DNA of 64,000 bases, from NCBI GenBank assembly GCA_963693035.2, contig CAXMMQ010000008.1:372001-436000 (forward strand), given 5' to 3'. The stretch comes from Lichenicoccus sp963693035 (GTDB taxonomy: Bacteria; Pseudomonadota; Alphaproteobacteria; Acetobacterales; Acetobacteraceae). This document shows positions 14,960-22,579 of this stretch, piece after piece (positions within the stretch are counted from its first letter, which is position 1; each line of letters begins with the position of its first letter). Position numbers and translations under genes: made by a program. Below the pieces are notes generated by a model. It was not told where the DNA came from. It worked only from the letters and a program-made list of their open reading frames with translations, and searched no databases.

Positions 14960-16689
14960 GCCGTGAACCCCCGCGGCGCGGTGTAGTCCACCTTGAGCTC
15001 GAACGGCGATCCGTCTGCCGGCATACCGGCCGCAACGATGGAAAGCGTGTGCCACCCGGCTGCCTGCACCTTGAAGCTGGCGCCCTGCGTGTGGCTCGCA
15101 TCCTGGTCGTCGTAGCCGTGCATGTTCAGAAAGTCGACCTTGTCCTCGATATGCACCGCGACGTCGACGCCGTTGCCCCAGCCGGTCTGGTCCGGCGTCA
15201 GCGTCACGCTCAGCAGCGAGTGAAGCGCGCACCACACCCGCCCGACTTGGAGCGTGCCGTTGACGATCGGGCCTATGTCCAGATCGGCGGCGCCGAAGAG
15301 CACCTGCTCGGTCTGCCGGTCGAAAGTCTGGATCTCGCCTGCGATGCCCTGGCGTGAGTAGCCGACCGTCCCGAGCCCGTTGTCGTTACGCGGGACGGTG
15401 ATGGTCGCCATACCCTGCGCGTCGGTGCACACGTCCGGAGCGTGTCCGGTGTAGTCGTGCAGCCAGACACCAGCGCCGAAAGCCGTCTGCACCGTGATGG
15501 TGTAGGTGCTCCATTCGTCGTTGTTGATCGCCGACAGCAGGCCGGGCGCGCCGAGGCGCTCGATTGCATAGACCTGGTAGGTCGCGTAGCGCTCGACCTG
15601 CTCACCGTTCGCAAGCTTTGCCTGGAGCCAGATGCTGTTATTGATGTGAGGCTGCAGGCCTCCGCCGCCGTAGCAGCCCGCGTCGTCGGACCAGTCCTTG
15701 TAGTACGCCACCGGATACCCGGTGCGGCTTGCAACCCAATGGTACGCCGCGGCCTTATTCCACACGATGGTCGCGAAGCCGTCGGTGTCGGTGTCCGGGC
15801 TCTCCACCATTGTCACGGCGTTGCTCGGTGACATGTCGGCAAAGCTGTCCCGCAGCTGCTCCATGTTCCAGTTCGAGGTATTGTTGCACATGCCCTCGAC
15901 GGCATAATGCGTCGAGAAGTCGAACGCCTGGCATCGGCCGTCGGTCTGGTTCCACACCCACCAGTTCAGGTTGTCCGGGTTGCCGTCCGCATATTCGCCC
16001 ACGATGACCTTACCGGCCATCGCGCCGTGATTGGCCCACTCGTTCACAAACTCGCTCGCCATGCCCTTCGTGTCGTCCAGGCGAGCGCCCTGAACACCAA
16101 GCGTCCGGAACAGCCAGTTGCCGGCGTCGAGAAGGCCGGTCATGACCGCACCCTTGGGTGTGGCGTTGATCGGGCATAGCTCGTCGCCGAACGAGAAGTC
16201 GTCAGCTGGAACCGGGACCGGGTCCTCCGGCACACGGCCGTCGGCGGCGTCACCCCGAAAGTAGGAGGGCTGCTTGGGGAAGCGACCATTCTTGGTCTTC
16301 CCGTCGGCGCCGAGATACTCGTAGACGCCGTTGCTGCCGCCCATGCGCTGATGCGGCACCATGTCCACGTACACGTCGAGCCCGTTGGCATGGCAGGTGG
16401 CGATGCAGCGCCGCAGTTGCTCGGCCGAGCCGAACCTGGTCTCGACAGAGTAGAACTGGTTCTTGCTGCCGATATCGTAGTCGTCGAAGACGCCGTAGCC
16501 GTCCGCGCCGATGAAGCGCCCGGCATTGCTCTTCAGCGGCGGCGGCAGCAGGACGGCCGTGATGCCAAGCTCCGCCCACGTTGAGGCCTGGCTCGCCACG
16601 TGATCGTACCACCACGCGACGTGCGGCGTGTCTGCGTCACACGGCGCAGGCACCGACTTGTCAGCCGCTTGGCGGTAGGCCGCCCACAT
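14956..16689 (-). CDS. GH13 alpha-amylase-like protein
   Basis: 577 residues. GH13 motifs in order: region I VYVDMVPHQR (H113), region II GARLDDTKG with nucleophile D205, region III VIVGEYADG with acid/base E232, region IV MVESPDTD with D299. Region IV normally has His before the Asp (NHD); here it is Pro, which may lower or change activity. A beta-sandwich C-domain follows (from about residue 400), and the C-terminal 100 residues look like a second beta domain. There is no signal peptide, fitting a virion-associated depolymerase or an intracellular enzyme. AGGAG lies 20 bases before the ATG, so the start is uncertain. Confidence 0.8.
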   Translation of the reverse strand: MWAAYRQAADKSVPAPCDADTPHVAWWYDHVASQASTWAELGITAVLLPPPLKSNAGRFIGADGYGVFDDYDIGSKNQFYSVETRFGSAEQLRRCIATCHANGLDVYVDMVPHQRMGGSNGVYEYLGADGKTKNGRFPKQPSYFRGDAADGRVPEDPVPVPADDFSFGDELCPINATPKGAVMTGLLDAGNWLFRTLGVQGARLDDTKGMASEFVNEWANHGAMAGKVIVGEYADGNPDNLNWWVWNQTDGRCQAFDFSTHYAVEGMCNNTSNWNMEQLRDSFADMSPSNAVTMVESPDTDTDGFATIVWNKAAAYHWVASRTGYPVAYYKDWSDDAGCYGGGGLQPHINNSIWLQAKLANGEQVERYATYQVYAIERLGAPGLLSAINNDEWSTYTITVQTAFGAGVWLHDYTGHAPDVCTDAQGMATITVPRNDNGLGTVGYSRQGIAGEIQTFDRQTEQVLFGAADLDIGPIVNGTLQVGRVWCALHSLLSVTLTPDQTGWGNGVDVAVHIEDKVDFLNMHGYDDQDASHTQGASFKVQAAGWHTLSIVAAGMPADGSPFELKVDYTAPRGFTA

Positions 16690-16747
16690 CAGAAACCCGA
16701 TGACACGCTCTCCTAGTTCCAGGCACTCGAGAGATCGCGCCCAGGTG

Positions 16748-17101
16748 TCAGGTGTTTGCGGCAGGTGCCTTAAAGCCGTTCAGCAGGTCGCATGCCGACT
16801 TCTTCACCCCCTCGGTAATTTCTGCCTCCGTGGGAAGCTGCAGGCCCAGGGCAGCCGCGACCTGCTGCGCCGCTGCGATGCTCTCGGCCAGCAGGGGGTT
16901 GCTGCTCTCAGCGGTGCTGAACTCAGCGACCAGGTGGTCGACGGCCGCGGCGACATCGCTGTCGGCGGTGGCGATCCCGCTCTGGATGGTGACGTTCAGG
17001 CCGGCGCCTTTGCCAGCGAAAGCCATACCGATCAGAGAGGGCAGCGCGGCCAGCGTGGTTTGCTCGATGGTGCTGACGGCAGTCGTCGTGGTGGTGCTCA
17101 T
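16748..17101 (-). CDS. Hypothetical structural-region protein
   Basis: 117 residues from ATG 17101 (MSTTTTTAVSTIEQTTLAAL). Helical with an Ala-rich middle (ADSDVAAAVDHLVAEFS). No recognised domain. It separates the amylase-like gene from the spanin pair. Confidence 0.55.
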   Translation of the reverse strand: MSTTTTTAVSTIEQTTLAALPSLIGMAFAGKGAGLNVTIQSGIATADSDVAAAVDHLVAEFSTAESSNPLLAESIAAAQQVAAALGLQLPTEAEITEGVKKSACDLLNGFKAPAANT

Positions 17102-17115
17102 GGTGTTCTCCTGGA

Positions 17116-17322
17116 TCATGGAACCCGGGCGCAGACCCTCACTGCGTCCCTAAGGCCGAGGTAGTCGGCAATCGCGCGCTGGGTGACGGGTCCGTCGCTC
17201 GGCAATTCGGCGGCCAGCGCATGCTCCTGGGCGGGGGTGTAGCGCACAGGCACCGGACAGATCGGCACGGCGGGACGCGCGGCACAGGCACCCAGGGCCA
17301 CGCACAGCAGCAGGACACGCAT
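17116..17322 (-). CDS. Rz1-like outer-membrane spanin lipoprotein
   Basis: 68 residues starting MRVLLLCVALGACAARPAVP: a short signal with lipobox LGAC, then a Pro-rich stretch (PICPVPVRYTP) and a helical end. This is the usual make-up of Rz1 outer-membrane spanins. It starts in a TGATG overlap with the Rz-like gene. Together the pair would fuse inner and outer membranes after endolysin action. A longer frame to 17562 is a shadow. Confidence 0.7.
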   Translation of the reverse strand: MRVLLLCVALGACAARPAVPICPVPVRYTPAQEHALAAELPSDGPVTQRAIADYLGLRDAVRVCARVP

Positions 17323-17552
17323 CAGAACGTCCCGTCGTTGGCCCGGTGCATCACGCCAGGCGTGTCGTGCGGTGCATCGGCCTCGGCCTGCGCCATCTGC
17401 TGCTGTTTGGTGATCACGCTGGCCTGGGTTGCCTCGTCCTGAGCGGCGTCGCCGGCTCGTGTCGCGTTGGTGCCGTCGCTGCGGCCGAACCAGATCAGGC
17501 CGCCGATGGTCACCATCAACATGCCGAACCCGACGAGCCAGACGATCGACAT
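17322..17552 (-). CDS. Rz-like inner-membrane spanin or small membrane protein
   Basis: 76 residues: MSIVWLVGFGMLMVTIGGLI forms one N-terminal membrane helix, followed by a polar helical periplasmic tail (AAQDEATQASVITKQQQMAQ). Placement directly before an Rz1-like lipoprotein suggests the i-spanin; it is short for that role (Rz is usually over 120 residues), so a holin accessory is possible. Confidence 0.5.
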   Translation of the reverse strand: MSIVWLVGFGMLMVTIGGLIWFGRSDGTNATRAGDAAQDEATQASVITKQQQMAQAEADAPHDTPGVMHRANDGTF

Positions 17553-17626
17553 CACGCGCCACCCGTGCGCTGGAAGAACGCTGCCAGCAACATCGCGCAA
17601 GCCATCAGGACGTAGACGACACGCAT
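17552..17626 (-). CDS. Single-helix membrane peptide (24 aa)
   Basis: MRVVYVLMACAMLLAAFFQR then TGGA. The start is 1 bp after the stop of the 26-aa peptide and the stop overlaps the next ATG (TGATG). One membrane helix with a Cys at position 10. Too small for routine gene finding; overlaps support it. Confidence 0.4.
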   Translation of the reverse strand: MRVVYVLMACAMLLAAFFQRTGGA

Positions 17627-17627
17627 G

Positions 17628-17708
17628 CTAGTCGATCCTGTTCCAGCCCAGCACCAGCACGGCAAAGACGATGGCGGCCACCCACGCGATCAGCACGACA
17701 CCGCTCAC
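17628..17708 (-). CDS. Single-helix membrane peptide (26 aa)
   Basis: GTG start at 17708 in a GTGA overlap with the upstream gene. VLIAWVAAIVFAVLVLGWN is one membrane helix. Part of a row of six overlapping small membrane genes next to the spanins, possibly pinholin or holin accessories. Confidence 0.4.
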   Translation of the reverse strand: MSGVVLIAWVAAIVFAVLVLGWNRID

Positions 17709-17998
17709 AGCCTGGTCGCCAGCGCGTTCGCGACGCCGGTCACCTTGCGCTGCACGTCGGCAATGCGGCCGCCGTTCGTTGCGATCGCATCCGTATGGGC
17801 GCGAGCCACGTCCTCGATCGCGTCCAGCTTCGGCAGCACGCGCGGGTCCGAAAGCTTCTGCGGCATCGCAATGGCGCCAGCCGCGAAGGTCAGCGCCATC
17901 TCGAATTCACCAGCCGTCAGGGCCTGCCGCCAGACGCCGACGAACGCGGCAATCAGCGTTGCCACGCCGATGCACGTCGAGCTGGTGTAGCCGCGCAT
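17705..17998 (-). CDS. Small membrane protein, candidate holin
   Basis: 97 residues from ATG 17998. CIGVATLIAAFVGVWRQAL is a membrane helix; a second weak one is EMALTFAAGAIAM. The C-terminal 45 residues form a helix with coiled-coil spacing (LDAIEDVARAHTDAIATNGG). Its place in the lysis block suggests a holin or a holin regulator. The upstream part of the open frame (to 18121) is not protein-like. Confidence 0.5.
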   Translation of the reverse strand: MRGYTSSTCIGVATLIAAFVGVWRQALTAGEFEMALTFAAGAIAMPQKLSDPRVLPKLDAIEDVARAHTDAIATNGGRIADVQRKVTGVANALATRL

Positions 17999-18002
17999 GG
18001 CG

Positions 18003-18173
18003 TCACACGGTGCCGAAATGGCCGAACAGCAGCCACACGACGAGGATGACCAGCACCAGCGGCAGCAGGCCGATGGCGTTGAAGCCGCCCTGGCCATAAT
18101 AGCCGGCACGGTAGCTTGCACCGCTGCCGCCGAGCGCCAGGATGATCAGGACGACGATGAGGATAGTGATCAT
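18003..18173 (-). CDS. Two-helix membrane protein (56 aa), DUF3309-like
   Basis: Starts MITILIVVLIILALGGSG and ends LVLVILVVWLLFGHFGTV, two membrane helices joined by a Gly/Tyr-rich loop (YRAGYYGQGGFNA). This resembles small DUF3309-type membrane proteins. In this position it is a holin candidate. It lies 9 bp downstream of the GH16-like gene. Confidence 0.55.
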   Translation of the reverse strand: MITILIVVLIILALGGSGASYRAGYYGQGGFNAIGLLPLVLVILVVWLLFGHFGTV

Positions 18174-18182
18174 CGAATGCTC

Positions 18183-19391
18183 CTATTTGCCCGGGTTCGC
18201 TGCTGAATACTTTGCGAACGCCGCCTCAATGGTCGCCAGGATCGACGCTGACGTTCCACTGGAACCCAAAGCAGCCACAACCGCGGCGCTGAGCGTTGTC
18301 CAGCTGTAGGACGTCGATGCGGTTGTGCCGGTGCCGGTAGTTGTACCGCTCTGTGTGACCGGGAACGTGGCGCTGGTCGCCGTGCCTGACACCGTCAGCT
18401 CGATTTCGGTGAGGTTCTCGGGCACCGTGGCGAAGTATGGCTGCAGCGTCTCGGTGCCGTCAGGGCAGTTGTCCCAGTAGGTGCCGATGCCCACCATGCC
18501 GGTGCTGGCGGTCTGCGCGCTGAGGTAGAGCGTGGCATCGCCGCCCGTCTTCTTGACGAAGCTGATCGCCAGCTTGTCGCCGGTCTGCTGTGCGGCCGTG
18601 ATGGTCAGCTCACCGCTGGAACCACTGCCGCTGGATGGCGGCGTGACGGGCGAAACGGGCGCCGTAGGGGTGGTAGGGGCGCTTGTCGCCGCGCCGCCCG
18701 CTTCCGCCACCAGCTTGGCCAGGATGCCGCTGATGCCGCCAGCCGCTGCCTTGTCAGCAAGAGCGATCCACTGCGCGATCTCGATATACATGCCGACAGG
18801 GCTGGTCTCGGTTTCGGCGCCGACACCAAGAACCTGATTGACCCCGCCGTCGGCGTAGTCCTTCGGCACCTGCGAGCCGCTCACCGAGTAGATCTCGGTC
18901 TCGTCGATGTAGAAGGTCAGCACGCCGGGCGCCCAGTCTAGCGTAAAGACATGGTTCTTTGTCATGTCGATGCCGGTGGTGCCGTGGAACAATTGGCCGT
19001 TGTTCCCGCTGGCGCTGCTGCTCCAATAGTGCAGCGTGCTCTGCGTCGTGACCGAGTTGTCCCAGGTCTCGTGCATGTCCATCTCGGTAAACGTGTTCGG
19101 CCTGGTGCTGTCCAACCACGTATCGTCGGCACGCCAAAGTAGCGCGTAGCAGCCGCCCGGCTGATTTGCTCTCTCGTGGCGCAGGATGAAGCTGAACGCG
19201 CCGTAGCCGTGGCCGGCAGATGGGCCCGACGGCATCTCCATAAGGCCCATCTCGCCGTAGTCATTGGTCGGGCCACTGCCGATCAGCAGGCCAGCGCTGC
19301 TCAGGCTCATCTGCGAAGCGTTGCCCCAGAAATGGCTCATCGCTGTGTTGTAGACAGACGAGACAGTGCGGAAGTCTATCGTTAGACTCAT
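18183..19391 (-). CDS. GH16-like glucanase/laminarinase
   Basis: 402 residues from ATG 19391 (MSLTIDFRTVSSVYNTAMSH). The catalytic block is TEMDMHETW, matching E-x-D-x-x-E with E103 nucleophile, D105 and E108 acid/base. The sandwich domain ends near residue 210 (QVLGVGAETETSPVGMYIEI). Residues 245-370 are Thr/Pro/Ser linker and a beta domain; the last 40 residues are helical. GH16 enzymes cut beta-1,3/1,4-glucans or related polymers. There is no signal peptide, so release by lysis or virion attachment is likely. The homing endonuclease lies 14 bp upstream. Confidence 0.8.
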   Translation of the reverse strand: MSLTIDFRTVSSVYNTAMSHFWGNASQMSLSSAGLLIGSGPTNDYGEMGLMEMPSGPSAGHGYGAFSFILRHERANQPGGCYALLWRADDTWLDSTRPNTFTEMDMHETWDNSVTTQSTLHYWSSSASGNNGQLFHGTTGIDMTKNHVFTLDWAPGVLTFYIDETEIYSVSGSQVPKDYADGGVNQVLGVGAETETSPVGMYIEIAQWIALADKAAAGGISGILAKLVAEAGGAATSAPTTPTAPVSPVTPPSSGSGSSGELTITAAQQTGDKLAISFVKKTGGDATLYLSAQTASTGMVGIGTYWDNCPDGTETLQPYFATVPENLTEIELTVSGTATSATFPVTQSGTTTGTGTTASTSYSWTTLSAAVVAALGSSGTSASILATIEAAFAKYSAANPGK

Positions 19392-19404
19392 AGCGACAGC
19401 TCCA

Positions 19405-20061
19405 TTATAAGAGATGGCGCCATGTGCGCCCAGACTTGAGCATGTAGATTGAATTGGCTGACACGCGGTATTGCGCCGCAAGGTCGTCTATCTGACCGCG
19501 ATAGTAGTCTTTCAGGGCTTTCTTGATCTCGCGAGCCTGCGCCTCTGTCAGTCTGGCGTTCGGGTTTTTGCTACCGACTACGTCCGATTGCCGCTTGTTG
19601 TTAGCCTGTGCCTCAGCGTCTGCCCACCGGCAGTTTCCTGGCTCATAGCCGCGCTCGTTATCAATTCGGTCGATAGAAAGTCCCTCGGGGCGCTCTCCCA
19701 TGTCTTCCAAGAATGCTTGGAAGCTATTCCACCTGTCGCAGACGGTTATGCCGCGCGCCCCGTACCATTGAAAACTGGGAGACTTCGGGTTACCGCAGCG
19801 CTGCCGCATGCCCTTCCAAATATTCCAAGTCGCCGTCTGGGAACGACCATGCACTCGCCGCCCGATGCTCATCAGTTCTCGCTCCAAACATCCACAACTC
19901 TTTGACGCACCGTTCTTCAAATTTAGACCTGCAACAGTCTTTTGTGTGCCGCACTCACAGCGGCAGAGCCAAAGACAGTTCCTCACACACTTTCCGGCGT
20001 AGCTGAGCACCGCCCAACGGTTGAAAGTCTGTCCTGTCAGGTCGTATTTGTACGGTTGCAC
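19405..20061 (-). CDS. HNH-type homing endonuclease
   Basis: 218 residues. It shares the order of the gene at 11942: an N-terminal Cys-rich part (CRCECGTQKTVAGLNLKNGA, SKSCGCLE), then RQRCGNPKSPSFQWYGARGI and SIDRIDNERGYEPGNCRWAD. The C-terminal part carries a helix-turn-helix segment (EIKKALKDYYRGQIDDLAAQ) in place of AP2. It sits between endolysin and GH16 genes. The low GC of the first 100 codons relative to neighbours fits recent arrival. Confidence 0.85.
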   Translation of the reverse strand: MQPYKYDLTGQTFNRWAVLSYAGKCVRNCLWLCRCECGTQKTVAGLNLKNGASKSCGCLERELMSIGRRVHGRSQTATWNIWKGMRQRCGNPKSPSFQWYGARGITVCDRWNSFQAFLEDMGERPEGLSIDRIDNERGYEPGNCRWADAEAQANNKRQSDVVGSKNPNARLTEAQAREIKKALKDYYRGQIDDLAAQYRVSANSIYMLKSGRTWRHLL

Positions 20062-20155
20062 GGCTTGTCCCCCAAGCTGTGAAGTCGAGCCGGGAAGGTC
20101 ATCACCCTTCTCGGCTCGGCGATTCTACACTTGCAGCATTCTCCAAGTATAGCCG

Positions 20156-20845
20156 CTAAGCGACTGGAATAGCCAAGCCGTAGGCCGCCATCTGGCGTGC
20201 GTTCACGCGGTTGAGCCAGCCGGCGCCAAACTCGCGATAGTCTGGCAGGCTGCGGTAGTACGCGGACTGACGCGCGTTCAGTGCTGTGATGACCAGCAAC
20301 GCGATCTGCGCCGGATGCGCCGCGATCGCTTTCTGTGTCTGCGGCCCGATGACGCCATCGGTCTTGATGCCGAGCGCCTGCTGCAGGCCGTGCACCGCAT
20401 TGGCATCGGCCTGCTCGAGCAGCGCCGCCGGCTTGACGGTGCTGATCGCGGCCAACGTCGCCGGTCCGATCCAGCCATCCTGCTTCACGCCGAGGACGTG
20501 CTGCAGAATCCGCGCGCTCGCGGCCGCACCGGCATTGAACGCCATGTCGGCGACCATCAGATCGACACCGGCTGGCAGGCTGGCACCCGAAATCGGCAGC
20601 CAGTAGAGCACCTGGTAGATCGAGCGCACGGTCGGCGCCGCAATTGCCGCCATGTCCTCGGCGGTGATCGGCACCGGCGCCACGAAGGCCGATAGTATAG
20701 GCGCCGAGATGCCGCAGTTCGTGCCGATCAGCGTTCCCTGCCCGCACACGCCGCTCGACCAGTTGCCAGCGTCGTCGGGATCCTTAGACAGACCGCCCTC
20801 GGCCTTCATGGTCCAGGCAAGGATGGTCTCGAACGAAGCCTGCAC
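20156..20845 (-). CDS. Endolysin, GH108 lysozyme with peptidoglycan-binding domain
   Basis: 229 residues. The N-terminus has TMKAEGGLSKDPDDAGNW, the GH108 signature with the catalytic Glu in the EGG motif (about residue 16). The central domain DLMVADMAFNAGAAASARIL completes GH108. The PG-binding-3 domain follows with KQDGWIGPATLAAI and TDGVIGPQTQKAIAAH. No signal peptide, so it needs a holin. It degrades the cell wall during lysis. Confidence 0.9.
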   Translation of the reverse strand: MQASFETILAWTMKAEGGLSKDPDDAGNWSSGVCGQGTLIGTNCGISAPILSAFVAPVPITAEDMAAIAAPTVRSIYQVLYWLPISGASLPAGVDLMVADMAFNAGAAASARILQHVLGVKQDGWIGPATLAAISTVKPAALLEQADANAVHGLQQALGIKTDGVIGPQTQKAIAAHPAQIALLVITALNARQSAYYRSLPDYREFGAGWLNRVNARQMAAYGLAIPVA

Positions 20846-20929
20846 AGGCGCCTCGCAAGAAAAAGGCGACCCCGAAGGCCGCCTTGCTCAGTCGTCGGAT
20901 TGCGCGGGTCGCCTAGTGGCGAGTGGCCC

Positions 20930-21118
20930 TCACTCGCACTCGCCGGTGTCGCAGTTTCGGAAATCGGTGCCGGGATCAGACGGGCTGGATGGCGCTGCAG
21001 CGGGTGACAGCCCGAGCACGGCCAGCAGGTCGTTTATGACGCCGGCGCGCGCGGGGTGCGCGGCGATCAGGCACGAGACGGTGGCTGCGACAGCGGCAGC
21101 GAACAGCAGACGACGCAT
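20930..21118 (-). CDS. Small secreted or lipoprotein-like protein
   Basis: 62 residues. MRRLLFAAAVAATVSCLIAA is a signal peptide with a Cys that could be lipidated weakly. The mature part is Pro/Ser-rich and ends DPGTDFRNCDTGECE with two Cys. It may be an outer-membrane lysis partner or an envelope protein of the lysis block. Confidence 0.5.
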   Translation of the reverse strand: MRRLLFAAAVAATVSCLIAAHPARAGVINDLLAVLGLSPAAAPSSPSDPGTDFRNCDTGECE

Positions 21119-21127
21119 GATGGTCTC

Positions 21128-21637
21128 CTAGTGCGAGGGGTTCGGATCGTAGGGCAACGTCGTCACGGCGACCCCGGATCGACCGAGATCGTCGTGCAGC
21201 ACGGTCGACCGGGCGGTGAGGACGCCGGACATCGGGCCGCAGCCGGGTAGCGAGACGGTCTGCTGCAGAACCCAGTCGGTGCGGGGCTCGGTATCGCGCG
21301 GGATAGGGATCTCGAACGGTGTGCCAAACCCGGCCATGGCGCTGTCGGTCAGCACCTGGATCTTGGTGCCGGGCCGATCGCAGTCCCGACTGGTGCACAG
21401 CCGCTGCATCATCTTGGGAATGCACCCCGGTGGCACGATGATCTTCTCGTTGATCAGCAGGTCATCGCCCGCATGCACGGGGCCCACGATCGTCGCGTTG
21501 CGGATGTCAGGCTTCTCGCTGGCGAGCTCGACGCCCAGGACGGTTCCGGCGACCACCAAAGCGGCTGCGGCGCCGCCGAACAGCGCCCAGGTCGACCACT
21601 TCAGCAGCAGGAAGGCCTGGGTGCTGAACGTGCTCAT
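21128..21637 (-). CDS. Membrane-anchored periplasmic protein
   Basis: 169 residues from ATG 21637, in an ATGA overlap with the upstream gene. LLLKWSTWALFGGAAAALVV is one membrane helix; the periplasmic domain has five Cys (PPGCIPKMMQRLCTSRDCDR, VSLPGCGPM), probably disulfide-bonded. No family recognised. It neighbours holin-like genes. Confidence 0.55.
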   Translation of the reverse strand: MSTFSTQAFLLLKWSTWALFGGAAAALVVAGTVLGVELASEKPDIRNATIVGPVHAGDDLLINEKIIVPPGCIPKMMQRLCTSRDCDRPGTKIQVLTDSAMAGFGTPFEIPIPRDTEPRTDWVLQQTVSLPGCGPMSGVLTARSTVLHDDLGRSGVAVTTLPYDPNPSH

Positions 21638-22110
21638 AGATGATGCCCCAGGACTGTCAGCAGCATCGTGATGAAACCAGTGATGGCGGCGAGGAAGGTC
21701 GCGACGTAGCCGAGGCTGACGAGGTTCTTGTTCCTTGCCAATGCGGCTTTTCTCGCCTGCTGTTTGCACCACTGCCATGTCAGTTCAAACTCTTCCGCAT
21801 CCCTGGTCATCCTGCGCAGCAGATCGATCAACGCCGCGAAGTGTTCCTCATTGGCACCCGGGTCGAACGCATCGCGCGAAGCGTTCATGCCGATATTCTG
21901 CCAGCGCCGGACGATCTCCTTGGTGATCTGCTCCCGCGCCGCCGTGATCAGCGCTTCGATCTCGGAGCGGCTGAGGAACTGATTCTCCAGCCGGAAATGC
22001 TTGAGGGCTTTAGCGAGCTCGACTTCACCCACGATCACGTCATATCCGGGCAGAACGGCCGGCTTGCGTCGGTGGCGCGGGCTGTCGTCGTCATCGTCAA
22101 GTTCGGGCAT
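21634..22110 (-). CDS. C-terminally membrane-anchored protein
   Basis: 158 residues. Acidic N-terminus (MPELDDDDDSPRHRRKP), helical middle with QFLSRSEIEALITAAREQIT, and one C-terminal membrane helix (LGYVATFLAAITGFITMLLT). Layout suggests a lysis regulator or holin-like accessory. No known domain. Confidence 0.5.
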   Translation of the reverse strand: MPELDDDDDSPRHRRKPAVLPGYDVIVGEVELAKALKHFRLENQFLSRSEIEALITAAREQITKEIVRRWQNIGMNASRDAFDPGANEEHFAALIDLLRRMTRDAEEFELTWQWCKQQARKAALARNKNLVSLGYVATFLAAITGFITMLLTVLGHHL

Positions 22111-22177
22111 GCGGCGAACCCTTATCCGAGAGCCCGCTGGCGGTGCTCATCTCCACGTCAGGCCATCGGGATCCGGA

Positions 22178-22534
22178 TCAGTGCTCCTCCTCCGTCAAGA
22201 ACAACCATGTCGCTGCGCCGGCGGCCACGATGTAGGGCGCGCATCCCGTCTGGATCGGGTAGTGCGAGCTGAACAGCACTTCCAGCAGCAGAAGCCAGAG
22301 TGCCTGCAGGCCAGCCGCCCCACGGCGTATCGGGCTTGGGTGAAGGAACACCCCGGCGGTGGAGACAAGGGCTACAGCAGCGGACGCCGCGACCCAGCCC
22401 GACGTGGGCATGATGTGCAGGAACGGCTTGTAGCCGGGGCCGGACTTCAGCACGTCCTGCGGCTGCAGCAGGATGGCGGTCCAGAGCCAGTGCATGGCGC
22501 ACAGTCCGTTCCGAACGACACGGCGTCCGGTCAC
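22178..22534 (-). CDS. Small integral membrane protein, holin candidate
   Basis: 118 residues from a GTG at 22534 that overlaps (GTGA) the stop of a 14-codon leader frame (MHATDAIRTGLLPR, 22531-22575). Three hydrophobic segments: LCAMHWLWTAILL, WVAASAAVALVSTAGVFL and AAGLQALWLLLLEVLF. A holin role is an inference from size and position. Confidence 0.5.
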   Translation of the reverse strand: MTGRRVVRNGLCAMHWLWTAILLQPQDVLKSGPGYKPFLHIMPTSGWVAASAAVALVSTAGVFLHPSPIRRGAAGLQALWLLLLEVLFSSHYPIQTGCAPYIVAAGAATWLFLTEEEH

Positions 22535-22579
22535 CGGGGCAGCAGGCCGGTGCGGATGGCGTCGGTCGCGTGCATGACG

